This document shows, in pieces, positions 53,195 through 60,635 of a stretch of 64,000 bases of DNA. How positions within the stretch are numbered: position 1 is the stretch's first letter; the number at the start of each line of letters is the position of its first letter. The DNA is taken from positions 1 to 64,000 of the forward strand of contig JBQTKD010000003.1 in the NCBI GenBank assembly GCA_052386455.1. The letters run 5' to 3'. The position numbers were made by a program, and so were the translations under genes. Source of the DNA: JBQTKD01 sp052386455. GTDB taxonomy: Bacteria > Actinomycetota > Actinomycetes > Sporichthyales > Sporichthyaceae. The notes below the pieces were generated by a model. The model saw nothing but the letters and a program-made list of their open reading frames with translations, did no database searches and had not been told where the DNA came from.

Positions 53195-53260
53195 CGGGCC
53201 CGCGCGCACCTCCGGGACGTGTGGGATCGGTCCCACGCCGGTGATAACGGGCCCGCGCGC
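53195..53260. promoter_or_regulatory. Divergent aceE / DUF3052 control region
   Basis: The 240-bp gap contains a 13-bp direct repeat CGGGCCCGCGCGC (53195 and 53248) flanking a perfect inverted repeat GTGGGA-TCGG-TCCCAC (53221-53236). It probably controls aceE and/or the divergent DUF3052 gene. No known factor matched. Confidence 0.4.
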
Positions 53261-53353
53261 CAACGGCCGAGATACTTGCGTCACGCGGTTCCGTCTTGTG
53301 GACTACCCACGAGTTCCCTAGATCACAGGGGGAGCCGCTACGGAGGAGGGGTC

Positions 53354-53785
53354 GTGAGCGCGAGCGCCGAAGGCGCGGGCGGTTCTGCCGGAGGGAAGCT
53401 CGGGCTCGCCGCAGGCCAGGTGGTGCAGGAGCTCGGCTACGACGACGACGTCGACGAAGATCTCCGAGCCGCGATCGAGGACACCGTCGACGGCGAGCTC
53501 GTCGACGAGGACTACGACGACGTCGCGGACGTCGTCCTGCTGTGGTGGCGCGACGACGACGGCGACCTGGTGGACGCCCTGGTCGACGCCCTTGCCTCGC
53601 TCGCCGACGGTGGCGTGATCTGGGTGCTGACGCCGAAGGCCGGACGCGCCGGGCACGTCGAGCCGAGCGACATCGGCGAGGCCGCACCCACCGCCGGCCT
53701 GGCCCAGACCAGCAGCATCAGCGCGGCCCGGGACTGGTCCGGCACGCGGTTGGTGGCACCGAAGGCGGCGCGCAGCAAGAAGTAG
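53354..53785 (+). CDS. DUF3052 domain-containing protein
   Basis: 143-aa acidic protein typical of actinobacteria, often beside aceE. Sequence GLAAGQVVQELGYDDDVDED ... VADVVLLWWRDDDGDLVDAL ... IWVLTPKAGRAGHVEPSDIG ... APTAGLAQTSSISAARDW. Function unknown. GTG 53354 follows GGAGGAGGGG. A peroxiredoxin gene follows after a REP-like element. Confidence 0.92.
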   Translation: MSASAEGAGGSAGGKLGLAAGQVVQELGYDDDVDEDLRAAIEDTVDGELVDEDYDDVADVVLLWWRDDDGDLVDALVDALASLADGGVIWVLTPKAGRAGHVEPSDIGEAAPTAGLAQTSSISAARDWSGTRLVAPKAARSKK

Positions 53786-53833
53786 CCCAAACCGGGTGCA
53801 CCCGTGCAGGAACGCTGTCGGTCGCTTCGCTCC

Positions 53834-53909
53834 ACAGGCTCAATCGGCTCGGAAGATCCGGGCCGCTCGTTCCTCGCTGGCCCGATCTTCGCTCGCCTCA
53901 ATCGCCTGT
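53834..53909 (+). repeat. REP-like hairpin element, copy 2
   Basis: Left end ACAGGCTCAATCGGCTCGG, right end GCTCGCCTCAATCGCCTGT, internal inverted repeat GAAGATCCGGGCC / GGCCCGATCTTC. It shares ends with the element at 41472-41558. The right end overlaps the -10 box (TACCCT, 53909) of the peroxiredoxin gene. Confidence 0.55.
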
Positions 53910-53920
53910 ACCCTTCGCGC

Positions 53921-54391
53921 ATGGACGTCGGGGCGGATTCCATCGCGGTCGGGGCGCTTGCCCCAGACTTCACGTTGCGCGACCACCACAACGTGGAGAT
54001 CTCGCTTGCGGAGCTGCGCGGCAAGGCCGTGCTGCTGGTCTTCTACCCGCTGGCGTTCACCGGCGTCTGCGCCGGCGAACTCAACGCGATCCAGTCCGAG
54101 CTCGAGGCGTTCCAGAACGACTCGGTGCAGGTGTTGGCGGTCTCCGTCGACTCCCCGTACACGCTGCGGGTCTTCGCCGACACCGAGGGCTTCAAGTTCC
54201 CGATGCTCTCGGACTTCTGGCCGCACGGCGCCGTCGCCGCGGCCTACGGGGTCTTCGACACCCACTCCGGCGTCGCCACCCGCGCCACCTTCCTCATCGA
54301 CGCCGAGGGCGTCGTCCGCTGGAAGGTCGTCAACGACCTCTCGCGGCCCCGCAATCAGGCCCAGTACCACCAGGCGCTCGCCGCCCTCTGA
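53921..54391 (+). CDS. AhpE-like one-Cys peroxiredoxin
   Basis: 156-aa thioredoxin-fold peroxidase. Active site PLAFTGVCAGEL with the peroxidatic Cys in PxxxTxxC; also SVDSPYTLRVFADTEGFKFP and FLIDAEGVVRWKVV. AhpE-type enzymes reduce peroxides and peroxynitrite. TACCCT (53909-53914) is 12 nt before the ATG, so the mRNA is probably leaderless. The promoter sits at the edge of the REP-like element. Confidence 0.9.
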   Translation: MDVGADSIAVGALAPDFTLRDHHNVEISLAELRGKAVLLVFYPLAFTGVCAGELNAIQSELEAFQNDSVQVLAVSVDSPYTLRVFADTEGFKFPMLSDFWPHGAVAAAYGVFDTHSGVATRATFLIDAEGVVRWKVVNDLSRPRNQAQYHQALAAL

Positions 54392-54495
54392 GAGCACTCG
54401 CCCCGCGGGCGGTTGTGGAGCAGAGACGCGGCGGCCGAGGCGCGAGACCGCCTCGGCGGCGCCGCATCCGTTGCAACCTGGATCGTCGGCCGTCG

Positions 54496-54690
54496 CTAGA
54501 TGTTGTTGTTCCAGCCGCGGTTGATGGTGTCCGCTGGTATCGGATGACCGACCTTCTCGATGGTCCAGAGCCCGTCGAGACCCTTGAGGGTCACGCGGTT
54601 GCCTACCCGGAATCGCTTGGCCGTGTCCAACCAGGACACCAGGGTCCACGGGCCCTGGGTGAGCGTGCACTGGGCGAGCATGGCGGTCAT
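54496..54690 (-). CDS. Small phage-like protein
   Basis: 64-aa protein, MTAMLAQCTLTQGPWTLVSW ... FRVGNRVTLKGLDGLWTIEK. The pattern CTLxxG-x-VSW-x-K-x-RVG-x-VxLK-x-DGxW resembles small proteins common in actinophages. ATG 54690 has GAGGGGA 7 nt upstream. It lies just downstream of two tRNA-like genes on the same strand, which fits a phage-derived remnant beside tRNA-Val. Function unknown. Confidence 0.6.
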   Translation of the reverse strand: MTAMLAQCTLTQGPWTLVSWLDTAKRFRVGNRVTLKGLDGLWTIEKVGHPIPADTINRGWNNNI

Positions 54691-54722
54691 CGATCGTTCC
54701 CCTCGTCGAAAGTTCTCGGTCG

Positions 54723-54791
54723 TGGCAGACCCGGGAATCGAACCCGACACGTCCCGCTTTACAGGCCGGACTGTGCTCCAGCACCCCTGCC
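54723..54791 (-). tRNA. Degenerate tRNA-like sequence, anticodon GTA (Tyr)
   Basis: 69-nt cloverleaf-like sequence. Acceptor GGCAGG pairs with TCTGCC, the T arm is TCGGG-TTCGATT-CCCGG, and the anticodon loop CTGTAAA gives GTA. The D arm is minimal (GTGC-TGGA-GCAC), the anticodon stem has a G-G mismatch, and the long variable arm of bacterial tRNA-Tyr is missing. No encoded CCA. It is either a pseudo-tRNA or an atypical phage-type tRNA. Confidence 0.5.
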
Positions 54792-54797
54792 GAAGGG

Positions 54798-54874
54798 TGG
54801 TACTCCCGGAGGGATTCGAACCCCCACCATCCGCGTTCTGAGCGCGGCGCCTCTGCCAGTTGGACTACGGGAGC
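54798..54874 (-). tRNA. Class I tRNA with Leu anticodon CAG
   Basis: Good cloverleaf with acceptor GCTCCCG / CGGGAGT (G1-U72 wobble), anticodon arm CCGCG-CTCAGAA-CGCGG (anticodon CAG), variable loop ATGGT, T arm GGGGG-TTCGAAT-CCCTC, discriminator A and encoded CCA. Bacterial tRNA-Leu has a long variable arm, but this one has only 5 nt. Its aminoacylation identity is therefore uncertain. It lies 6 bp before the other tRNA-like gene. Confidence 0.65.
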
Positions 54875-55050
54875 AGGCCATTGGCCGCTCGACCGGGTCT
54901 CCTGGAATCAGGCAGACGGATACGACGAGCGGCGACTGGTAAGTCGCAGGGCGCGGCGTCCGGTGGTCATGGCCCAACGGTGACAGGGCCGGTCCGCCTC
55001 GGCAACGGAATAATGGCCAGCGCGGCGTGCGAGACTCTCGCTTGCTCCAC

Positions 55051-55122
55051 GCTCGTGTAGCTCAATGGGAGAGCATCGCCCTTACAAGGCGAGGGTTGGG
55101 GGTTCGAGCCCCTCCGCGAGCA
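55051..55122 (+). tRNA. tRNA-Val (TAC)
   Basis: Canonical 72-nt tRNA. Acceptor GCTCGTG / CGCGAGC, D arm GCTCAATGGGAGAGC, anticodon arm TCGCC-CTTACAA-GGCGA (anticodon TAC), T arm GGGGG-TTCGAGC-CCCTC, no encoded CCA. It reads GUA valine codons. It may be an attachment site for the phage-like fragment on its left (inference). Confidence 0.95.
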
Positions 55123-55286
55123 CTGCGACGCTCCGCGTCGCTTCGCGCTCACGGCCGGCCGCTCCGCCGGTGGCGAAGGTTCATGAGAAAACGCTCATGG
55201 AGGCCTCACGGAGCGCTCACGAGGGCAGGGCATTTCTTGATCAGCGGCGGCACCGGGGGGTGCCGTCAACGATTCAGGAGGCACTC

Positions 55287-56069
55287 ATGCGCAAGCCGTC
55301 CATCCGCATTGCGACCGTGGCAGCCGTTGGCGCCCTCGCAGTGGGCGGATTCGGCCTGTCCCAGGCGTCCGCCGAGAACGACCCGAACTCCGGTGCACTG
55401 ACCGGCACGATCGCCGGCGTCCAAGACGACCCGCGCCTCGACCGTGAGCTCGACGACTTGGTCGGCGAGCAGGACACGCAGGTCGCGGCGGTGCGGAAGC
55501 TGCTCGAGGAGGCCACCACGGCCATCGCGGCGATCCGGGCCGACGTGCTCGAGGAGGCACGCACCGAGGCGCGGGCCGAGGCGCGGGCCGAGGCGCAGAA
55601 GGTCGCCGCGGCCGAGGTCGCGAAGATCCGCGAGCGGGTCGCCGGCGAGATTGCCGAGATCCGCAAGGAGCTGGCCGCCCAGAAGGCCGCTCTGGCCAAG
55701 GTCAGCGCTCCCGCCCCGGTCGACACGACCGACGACAGCCTGGCCTCCGCGCGCGCCGAGTGGCAGGAGGCCCGCGCGCAGGCCATCGCCGCGTTCCGCG
55801 AGCAGGTCCGCCAGTTCCTCGAGGCGCGCAAGGACGCCCGTGAGGTGGCCCAGCAGCGCTTCGAGGCGGCCAAGGCCGAGCGCAAGGCCGCGCGGGAGGC
55901 GGCGCAGCAGGAGTTCGAGCAGGCCCGTGAGCAGGCCAAGTCGGAGCGGGAGGTCGCCAAGGCCCAGGCCCGCAACGCCAACATCGACCGCGACGACCGG
56001 GACGGTGATCGCGACGGTCGTGGTGGGGACGGCCGTCGCGGCCACGGCTGGGGCTACGGCAACCGGTAG
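55287..56069 (+). CDS. Exported coiled-coil protein with Asp/Arg-Gly tail
   Basis: 260-aa protein with a signal peptide (IATVAAVGALAVGGFGLSQA, cleaved near ASA-EN). Long charged Ala/Glu/Arg helices follow (EARTEARAEARAEAQKVAAA, QRFEAAKAERKAAREAAQQE), predicting coiled coil, and a tail DRDDRDGDRDGRGGDGRRGH. Unknown function. ATG 55287 has AGGAGG 5 nt upstream. It converges on a two-component system, suggesting an extracytoplasmic partner or target. Confidence 0.78.
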   Translation: MRKPSIRIATVAAVGALAVGGFGLSQASAENDPNSGALTGTIAGVQDDPRLDRELDDLVGEQDTQVAAVRKLLEEATTAIAAIRADVLEEARTEARAEARAEAQKVAAAEVAKIRERVAGEIAEIRKELAAQKAALAKVSAPAPVDTTDDSLASARAEWQEARAQAIAAFREQVRQFLEARKDAREVAQQRFEAAKAERKAAREAAQQEFEQAREQAKSEREVAKAQARNANIDRDDRDGDRDGRGGDGRRGHGWGYGNR

Positions 56070-56086
56070 CCGCCCTCCCCGGGCAG

Positions 56087-56788
56087 CTAGACGACGGCGC
56101 CCCCGCCCGCCGGGGGCGCCGTTGCCGGGTCCACCATCCGGTAGCCCATGCCGCGGACCGTTTCGATGCGGTCGGCGCCCAGCTTGCGGCGCAGGTACCG
56201 GACGTAGACGTCGACGACGTTGGACTGGCCGTCGAAGTCGTAGCCCCAGACACGGGACAGCAGCTGCTCTCGGGACAGCACCTGCTCGGGGTGACGCATC
56301 AGGGTCTCGGCCAGCAGGAACTCACGGGCCGTCAGATCCACTGCGGCACATGCGACCGATGCGCGGCGGGCGCGCAGGTCCAGGCTCAGCTCGCCGAGGC
56401 GCAGCACGGTGATCTCCGGGCAGCCGCGCTCGTCGCGCAGCCGTAGCCGGACCCGCGCCAGCAGTTCCTCGAAGCGAAACGGCTTGGCCATGTAGTCGTT
56501 CGCGCCGCCCTCGAGCCCGGCGACGGTGTCGTCGATCGAACTGCGGGCGGTCAGCATGATCACGGGGATCGGGCAGCGCTTCTCCCGCAACCGGCGCAGC
56601 ACCGAGAACCCGTCCAGGTGCGGCAGGCCGACGTCGAGCACCAGCAGGTCGAACTCGCCGGTCAGCGCGTGCCCGTAGGCCTCCGGACCGTCCTCGACGA
56701 CGGTCACCGTCAGGCCGTTGGCGCGCAGGCCCTTCGCGACGAAGGACGCGATGCGCTCCTCGTCCTCGGCCACCAGGATCCGGTTCAT
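56087..56788 (-). CDS. OmpR-family response regulator
   Basis: 233-aa regulator. Receiver domain with the acceptor Asp in FDLLVLDVGLPHLDG, Thr/Lys switch residues in IMLTARS and MAKPFRFEELLARV. C-terminal winged helix: VDLTAREFLLAETLMRHPEQ, SREQLLSRVWGYDFDGQSNV, VDVYVRYLRRKLG. ATG 56788 is directly adjacent to the histidine kinase stop. Target genes may include the flanking exported proteins (inference). Confidence 0.95.
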   Translation of the reverse strand: MNRILVAEDEERIASFVAKGLRANGLTVTVVEDGPEAYGHALTGEFDLLVLDVGLPHLDGFSVLRRLREKRCPIPVIMLTARSSIDDTVAGLEGGANDYMAKPFRFEELLARVRLRLRDERGCPEITVLRLGELSLDLRARRASVACAAVDLTAREFLLAETLMRHPEQVLSREQLLSRVWGYDFDGQSNVVDVYVRYLRRKLGADRIETVRGMGYRMVDPATAPPAGGGAVV

Positions 56789-57997
56789 TCAGGCCTCCAC
56801 TGGGATGCGCGCGGGCGCGCCGGGCAGGTCGATGCGGAACAGGGCGCCGGGGCGCGGGTCGGGAACCAGGTGCACGGTGCCGTCGTGGGCGGTGGCGATG
56901 GCGCGCACGATCGACAGGCCGAGTCCCGCGCCGTGCAGGTCGGCACCCTCGCCGCGCTGGAAGCGGTCGAAAATGCGCGCGGCATCGCCCGGGGGCACTC
57001 CGCAGCCCTCGTCTCGCACCCACAGGCTGACCCGGTCCTCGCTCGTCGCGGAGTCGACCGCCACGACGGCGCCCGGCTCGGTGTGGGCGACTGCGTTGGC
57101 CGCCAGTTGCAGAAGCGCCTGGGTGAGTCGCTGCGGGTCGGCGTCGATCGCCGCCTCGGCGCGCGCGTCGCAGCGCCAGGAACGGTCGCCCAGGCCGCGC
57201 GCCTTGTCGAGGACGTCGTCGGTCAGCGAGCCGAGGTCGACTGTCGTGGTGCGCAGGAAGTCCGGCCGCCCGGCGCGAGCGAGCACCACCAGGTCGTCGA
57301 CGAGCCGGCCCATGCGGTCCAGTTCGTCCAGCACCAGGGCGCGAGTTGTGGCTACGTCGTCCAGGTCGCCCGGGACCAGCAGCTCCAGGTGTCCGCGGAC
57401 GATCGTCAGCGGCGTGCGCAGTTCGTGGCCGGCGTCGTCGAGGAAGCGGCGCTGGCCGGCGAAGGCGTCCTCGAGTCGGTCGAGCATCGCGTTGAACGTC
57501 CGAGCCAGATCGGAGATGTCGTCGTGGCCGGTCGATTCGATACGCCGCGTCAGATCGCTGTGGCCGATGCGATCCGCGGTCTCCCGAAGCTCGCGCAGCG
57601 GGCGCAGCAGGCGCCCGGACACCGACCACGCGCCGAGCCCGACGGCCATCAGCGCCACGAGCGCGACGAGCAGGTAGCTCCGCACGGCCTCGGCCAGCTC
57701 GCGACGCTCGTCGTCCACGAACGCGGCGACGACGTAGGCGCCCGGCGCCGAGCCGCCTTCCGCGCGGACCGCCTTGGCGGCGAACCGGATCGTGTTCGGC
57801 CCGACCCGCAGCGTCCCCGAACCGCCCTTCGGCAGGTCGTTGACGGCGGCCCGGAACACGGCGGACTTCTCCAGCGCGGCGACCCGCTGCCCTGCACGTA
57901 GCGCGGTTTGCCGCCGACGAAGGCGAGCAGGGCCTGGTGCTCGTCCGGGACGTTGCGGCTCATCGCGAACGGAACGCCACCGGGCTGAACTGGGCAT
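56789..57997 (-). CDS. Sensor histidine kinase with damaged 5' end
   Basis: 402-aa frame. The intact part has one membrane span (YLLVALVALMAVGLGAWSVS), HAMP (LRPLRELRETADRIGHSDLT), HisKA with phospho-His in DDAGHELRTPLTIV, and the ATPase boxes QLAANAVAHTE, VRDEGCGVPPGD and GAGLGLSIVRA. The first ~36 residues are Arg/Pro nonsense. The plausible sensor sequence (MSRNVPDEHQALLAFVGGKP) lies in another frame and joins at ~57890, so there is a 1-nt indel. The usual first membrane span is not found, suggesting truncation or error. Confidence 0.8.
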   Translation of the reverse strand: MPSSARWRSVRDEPQRPGRAPGPARLRRRQTALRAGQRVAALEKSAVFRAAVNDLPKGGSGTLRVGPNTIRFAAKAVRAEGGSAPGAYVVAAFVDDERRELAEAVRSYLLVALVALMAVGLGAWSVSGRLLRPLRELRETADRIGHSDLTRRIESTGHDDISDLARTFNAMLDRLEDAFAGQRRFLDDAGHELRTPLTIVRGHLELLVPGDLDDVATTRALVLDELDRMGRLVDDLVVLARAGRPDFLRTTTVDLGSLTDDVLDKARGLGDRSWRCDARAEAAIDADPQRLTQALLQLAANAVAHTEPGAVVAVDSATSEDRVSLWVRDEGCGVPPGDAARIFDRFQRGEGADLHGAGLGLSIVRAIATAHDGTVHLVPDPRPGALFRIDLPGAPARIPVEA

Positions 57998-58030
57998 CGG
58001 CCCAACGGCCCTTCCCCGCGCGGGACGGGC

Positions 58031-58564
58031 CTAATCCCGGCAGCCGGGCCGATCTCTGTCGCGGAATCGATCGAACCGGTCCCAGCGGCGCTCCCGCCGG
58101 TCGTCGCGGTCCCACCGGCCGCGATCGTCGTCCGCGTCGTCCCGGACCCGACACACGGGTACGGGAATCGGCGTGGACTGCTCGTCCGCGGCGGCGGGGT
58201 CGGAGGTGCTCGAGACCGGTTCGCTCGGCGACGTCGGCACCGGTTCCGGCACGGTCGGGCCCGGCAGCGTCGGGGCGGTCGTGCGGGGGCGCGGGCGCGG
58301 CGGCGGCGGGCCGCTGGGGCTCGCGGTCGGCGCGGCCGGGTCGAGGGCTGTCGGTCGGCGCGGCCGGATCCGGTCCGAGGCCTCGGCGCGGGCGGGCTCC
58401 GCTCGTTCGACGGCCTCCTGCGATGCCGCGGGTGCGGCCGGCAGCACGATGGCCGGCCCGACGCGAGGCGCATCGGGTCCCTCGACGCCCTGCACGGCCT
58501 GTGCCAGCACGGCGACTGCCGCAATGCCCGTCGCCGGCGCGACCACCGGAAATCCCACCCGCAT
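58031..58564 (-). CDS. Exported Pro-rich protein with Arg/Asp-rich tail
   Basis: 177-aa protein. Hydrophobic N-terminus MRVGFPVVAPATGIAAVAVL then an Ala/Pro/Thr-rich low-complexity middle (SGPPPPRPRPRTTAPTLPGP) and a tail of Arg/Asp repeats (RRERRWDRFDRFRDRDRPG). Unknown function. It is immediately upstream of the histidine kinase, so probably in the same operon. The tail resembles that of the 55287 protein on the other side. Confidence 0.6.
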   Translation of the reverse strand: MRVGFPVVAPATGIAAVAVLAQAVQGVEGPDAPRVGPAIVLPAAPAASQEAVERAEPARAEASDRIRPRRPTALDPAAPTASPSGPPPPRPRPRTTAPTLPGPTVPEPVPTSPSEPVSSTSDPAAADEQSTPIPVPVCRVRDDADDDRGRWDRDDRRERRWDRFDRFRDRDRPGCRD

Positions 58565-58918
58565 GCCGTGCGGTCTACCCGCGTCGGCCGCGACTCTCAC
58601 GAGAGCCGGACGAGAAACCCCTCGTGTAGGCGCAGGCCCAGCCGGGCGATGGGGACGCCCAACGAGCGTGGGGTCGCTGCCTGTCGGCCGCCAGCGGTGC
58701 CTGTCGGCCCTCCTGCGGGCTGACAAGCGCCGCTACGGGACGTCATCCCGCAGCGGATTGGGCGCCTGGCGGCGGGGGGCGACGGGCGGAGGAGGGCGAG
58801 TGCCGCGCCCGCGGTGTGATCCAGGTTCGGCGGGAGCACCGTGCCTGCGGCGGTGGGCACTCGCCCGTCCTTCCACCACGCCGCGTATATCGCGCGACCG
58901 GATGAAAATGTTTCTGAT
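58565..58918. other. Gene-free region upstream of the two-component cluster
   Basis: 354 bp. Open frames here have no credible start or family. It contains GCCTGTCGGCCGCC and TGCCTGTCGGCCC direct repeats (~58679-58710) and an AT-rich GTATAT near 58887 that could be a promoter element. Nothing else recognised. Confidence 0.5.
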
Positions 58919-59962
58919 CTAACTTTCGGGGGTCACGGCCGGGTCGACCGGCTCGTAGACGAACAGCTCGGCGTCGGTCAGCCCGCCCCTGATCTCGCCC
59001 CGATCGGCGAGGACGCGCAGGTGGGCGTACGTCTCGCTGGTGGCCAGGATCTGGTTGAACAGGTCCATCGATTCGAAGGCCCGGTTGCGGCTGGTCCAGC
59101 CGATCCGCTGGGCGGCCTCGTACGGCGTCCCGGCGCCGGCCTGGACGGCCGCCAGGGTCTCCGCGAGGCGTCGGTCGTGGTGGGCGATCAGGTCCCGGAC
59201 GCGGGCGTGCACGCTGCCGCCGGCCGCGCCGTGCGCGGGCAGCATGAGCGCGTCCGCGTGGCGCAGCATCAGGTGCAGCGAGTTCAGGTAGGCGCCCAGC
59301 GGGTCCAGCGTCCGGGCGTTCTCGAAGCCGATCGACGGCGTGATGTGCGGCAGGACGTGGTCCCCGGTGAACATCACGTTCGCGGCCTCGTCGAGAAACA
59401 CCAGGTGGCCGGAGGTGTGGCCGGGGGTTCGGATCGCCTTCAGCGTCCGCTTGCCGCCGTCGAGCAGGCCGTCGTCGGCGATCCACTCGTCCGGCGCCTC
59501 GTACTTCGCGGCGTCGACGCTGCGCGCCGCGGCGTCGTAGACCTTGCCCCACGTCTCGGCGAGCTCCGCGGCGCCCCACCGACGCAGGAACGCCAACGCT
59601 CGGCTCGGGTCCGGAATCCCGGAGGCCTCGATGTTCTCGGCCTCGCCCGACCCGATCGCGATCCGAGTTCCGAACGTCCGGCGCAGCTCGACGCCGAGCG
59701 TGTAGTGGTCCCGGTGGTAGTGCGTGGTGAGGAACCGGCGCACGTCGCCGAAGCCGTACCCGATCGAGTCCAGCGCGGCCTCGAGCTCCGCGCGGGCCTG
59801 CGGGAGCGACCACCCCGAGTCGATCAGCACGCACCCGCCTTCGGCGCCGCCGTCGAGCACGTAGACGTTGACCGCAGCCAGGCCGTCGTTCGGCAGTGGC
59901 AGCGGGACGCGATGCACGCCCGGCGCCACTTCGAACGCCCCGGGTTCGGTCCAGTCGTTCAC
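58919..59962 (-). CDS. MBL-fold metallo-hydrolase
   Basis: 347-aa metallo-beta-lactamase-fold enzyme. Metal motif THYHRDH, then RTPGHTSGH, TGDHVLP and LPAHG, giving the expected His/Asp ligands. C-terminal helical domain typical of hydrolases acting on acyl or thioester substrates (TSRNRAFESMDLFNQILATS). GTG 59962. A CCGTTCGG motif and -10-like TACCGT lie just upstream. Substrate unknown. Confidence 0.9.
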   Translation of the reverse strand: MNDWTEPGAFEVAPGVHRVPLPLPNDGLAAVNVYVLDGGAEGGCVLIDSGWSLPQARAELEAALDSIGYGFGDVRRFLTTHYHRDHYTLGVELRRTFGTRIAIGSGEAENIEASGIPDPSRALAFLRRWGAAELAETWGKVYDAAARSVDAAKYEAPDEWIADDGLLDGGKRTLKAIRTPGHTSGHLVFLDEAANVMFTGDHVLPHITPSIGFENARTLDPLGAYLNSLHLMLRHADALMLPAHGAAGGSVHARVRDLIAHHDRRLAETLAAVQAGAGTPYEAAQRIGWTSRNRAFESMDLFNQILATSETYAHLRVLADRGEIRGGLTDAELFVYEPVDPAVTPES

Positions 59963-59984
59963 GTACCGAACGGTAACAACCCGG

Positions 59985-60212
59985 TCAGCGACCCGTGGGA
60001 GCCGGTTCGTTCACGCCCTGGCGGAAGCCGCGCACCGTCTCGCCTACGCCGCGGGCGTTGACGAGCATGGCGACGAACACGAACGCCACCGCGAGGTGCG
60101 CGAGCGTGACGATGCCGGCCGCGACGAATGCGGCCATTCCGGCGCCGCCGTGGTCCGACGTCCAGTTCCAGGTGCCGGCGATGAGACCCATCGGGTCGAA
60201 GAAGCGATTCAT
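59985..60212 (-). CDS. Small membrane protein
   Basis: 75-aa protein, MNRFFDPMGLIAGTWNWTSD then one long hydrophobic span (IVTLAHLAVAFVFVAMLVNA) and a polar tail. Upstream on the minus strand, AAAG-N5-CCGTTCGG and ATCGAAAT resemble the shared promoter module of the 5881/7957/10374 genes. Unknown function. Confidence 0.6.
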   Translation of the reverse strand: MNRFFDPMGLIAGTWNWTSDHGGAGMAAFVAAGIVTLAHLAVAFVFVAMLVNARGVGETVRGFRQGVNEPAPTGR

Positions 60213-60419
60213 GCCGCTATGACGAAGATCCACTGGCCGGCGACTGGAACGTTCGGTCAATTTCGATGGACCGAACGGCTCGACTTTCATCGACCGGGCG
60301 GGTGAACCGGCCGCCGAATGCCGCACGCCGCCAACTTCGTTGCCGTATCCCGGAACCAGACGACCCGGGCGATGCGTCCCAATGGGATCAATCGGACACA
60401 CCGAGGAGCGAGCAGACCG

Positions 60420-60626
60420 ATGGCTTTCGTGGAGATGACGTCTGGACCGACCGTCGAGGTCGACCGGATCAACGTCGGACTCGCGCTCGTCAACTGGTGC
60501 GTGCTGCTCCTGCTGCTCTGCGGCCTGCTGCTGGCCAAGACGCTGCCGAGCGACACCCGGCTGACGAGCGGCCTCGGCGGCGAGGACTGCACGACCGCGA
60601 CCTGTTCGGTGACGACGGCCAAATAG
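60420..60626 (+). CDS. Small membrane protein with C-terminal Cys pair
   Basis: 68-aa protein. One hydrophobic segment (LALVNWCVLLLLLCGLLLAK) followed by an outside tail ending GGEDCTTATCSVTTAK, where two Cys could form a disulfide. ATG 60420 is preceded by GAGGAG, rather distant. It ends 9 bp before the Nif3-like gene. Unknown function. Confidence 0.55.
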   Translation: MAFVEMTSGPTVEVDRINVGLALVNWCVLLLLLCGLLLAKTLPSDTRLTSGLGGEDCTTATCSVTTAK

Positions 60627-60635
60627 CATCACGGC

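Noticed and set aside
54498..55122. Intact prophage at tRNA-Val
   Set aside because: No integrase, structural or lysis genes; only one small phage-like ORF and tRNA-like sequences.
58743..59834. 363-aa minus-strand frame overlapping the MBL gene
   Set aside because: Arg-rich out-of-frame shadow; the MBL frame holds the THYHRDH motif.
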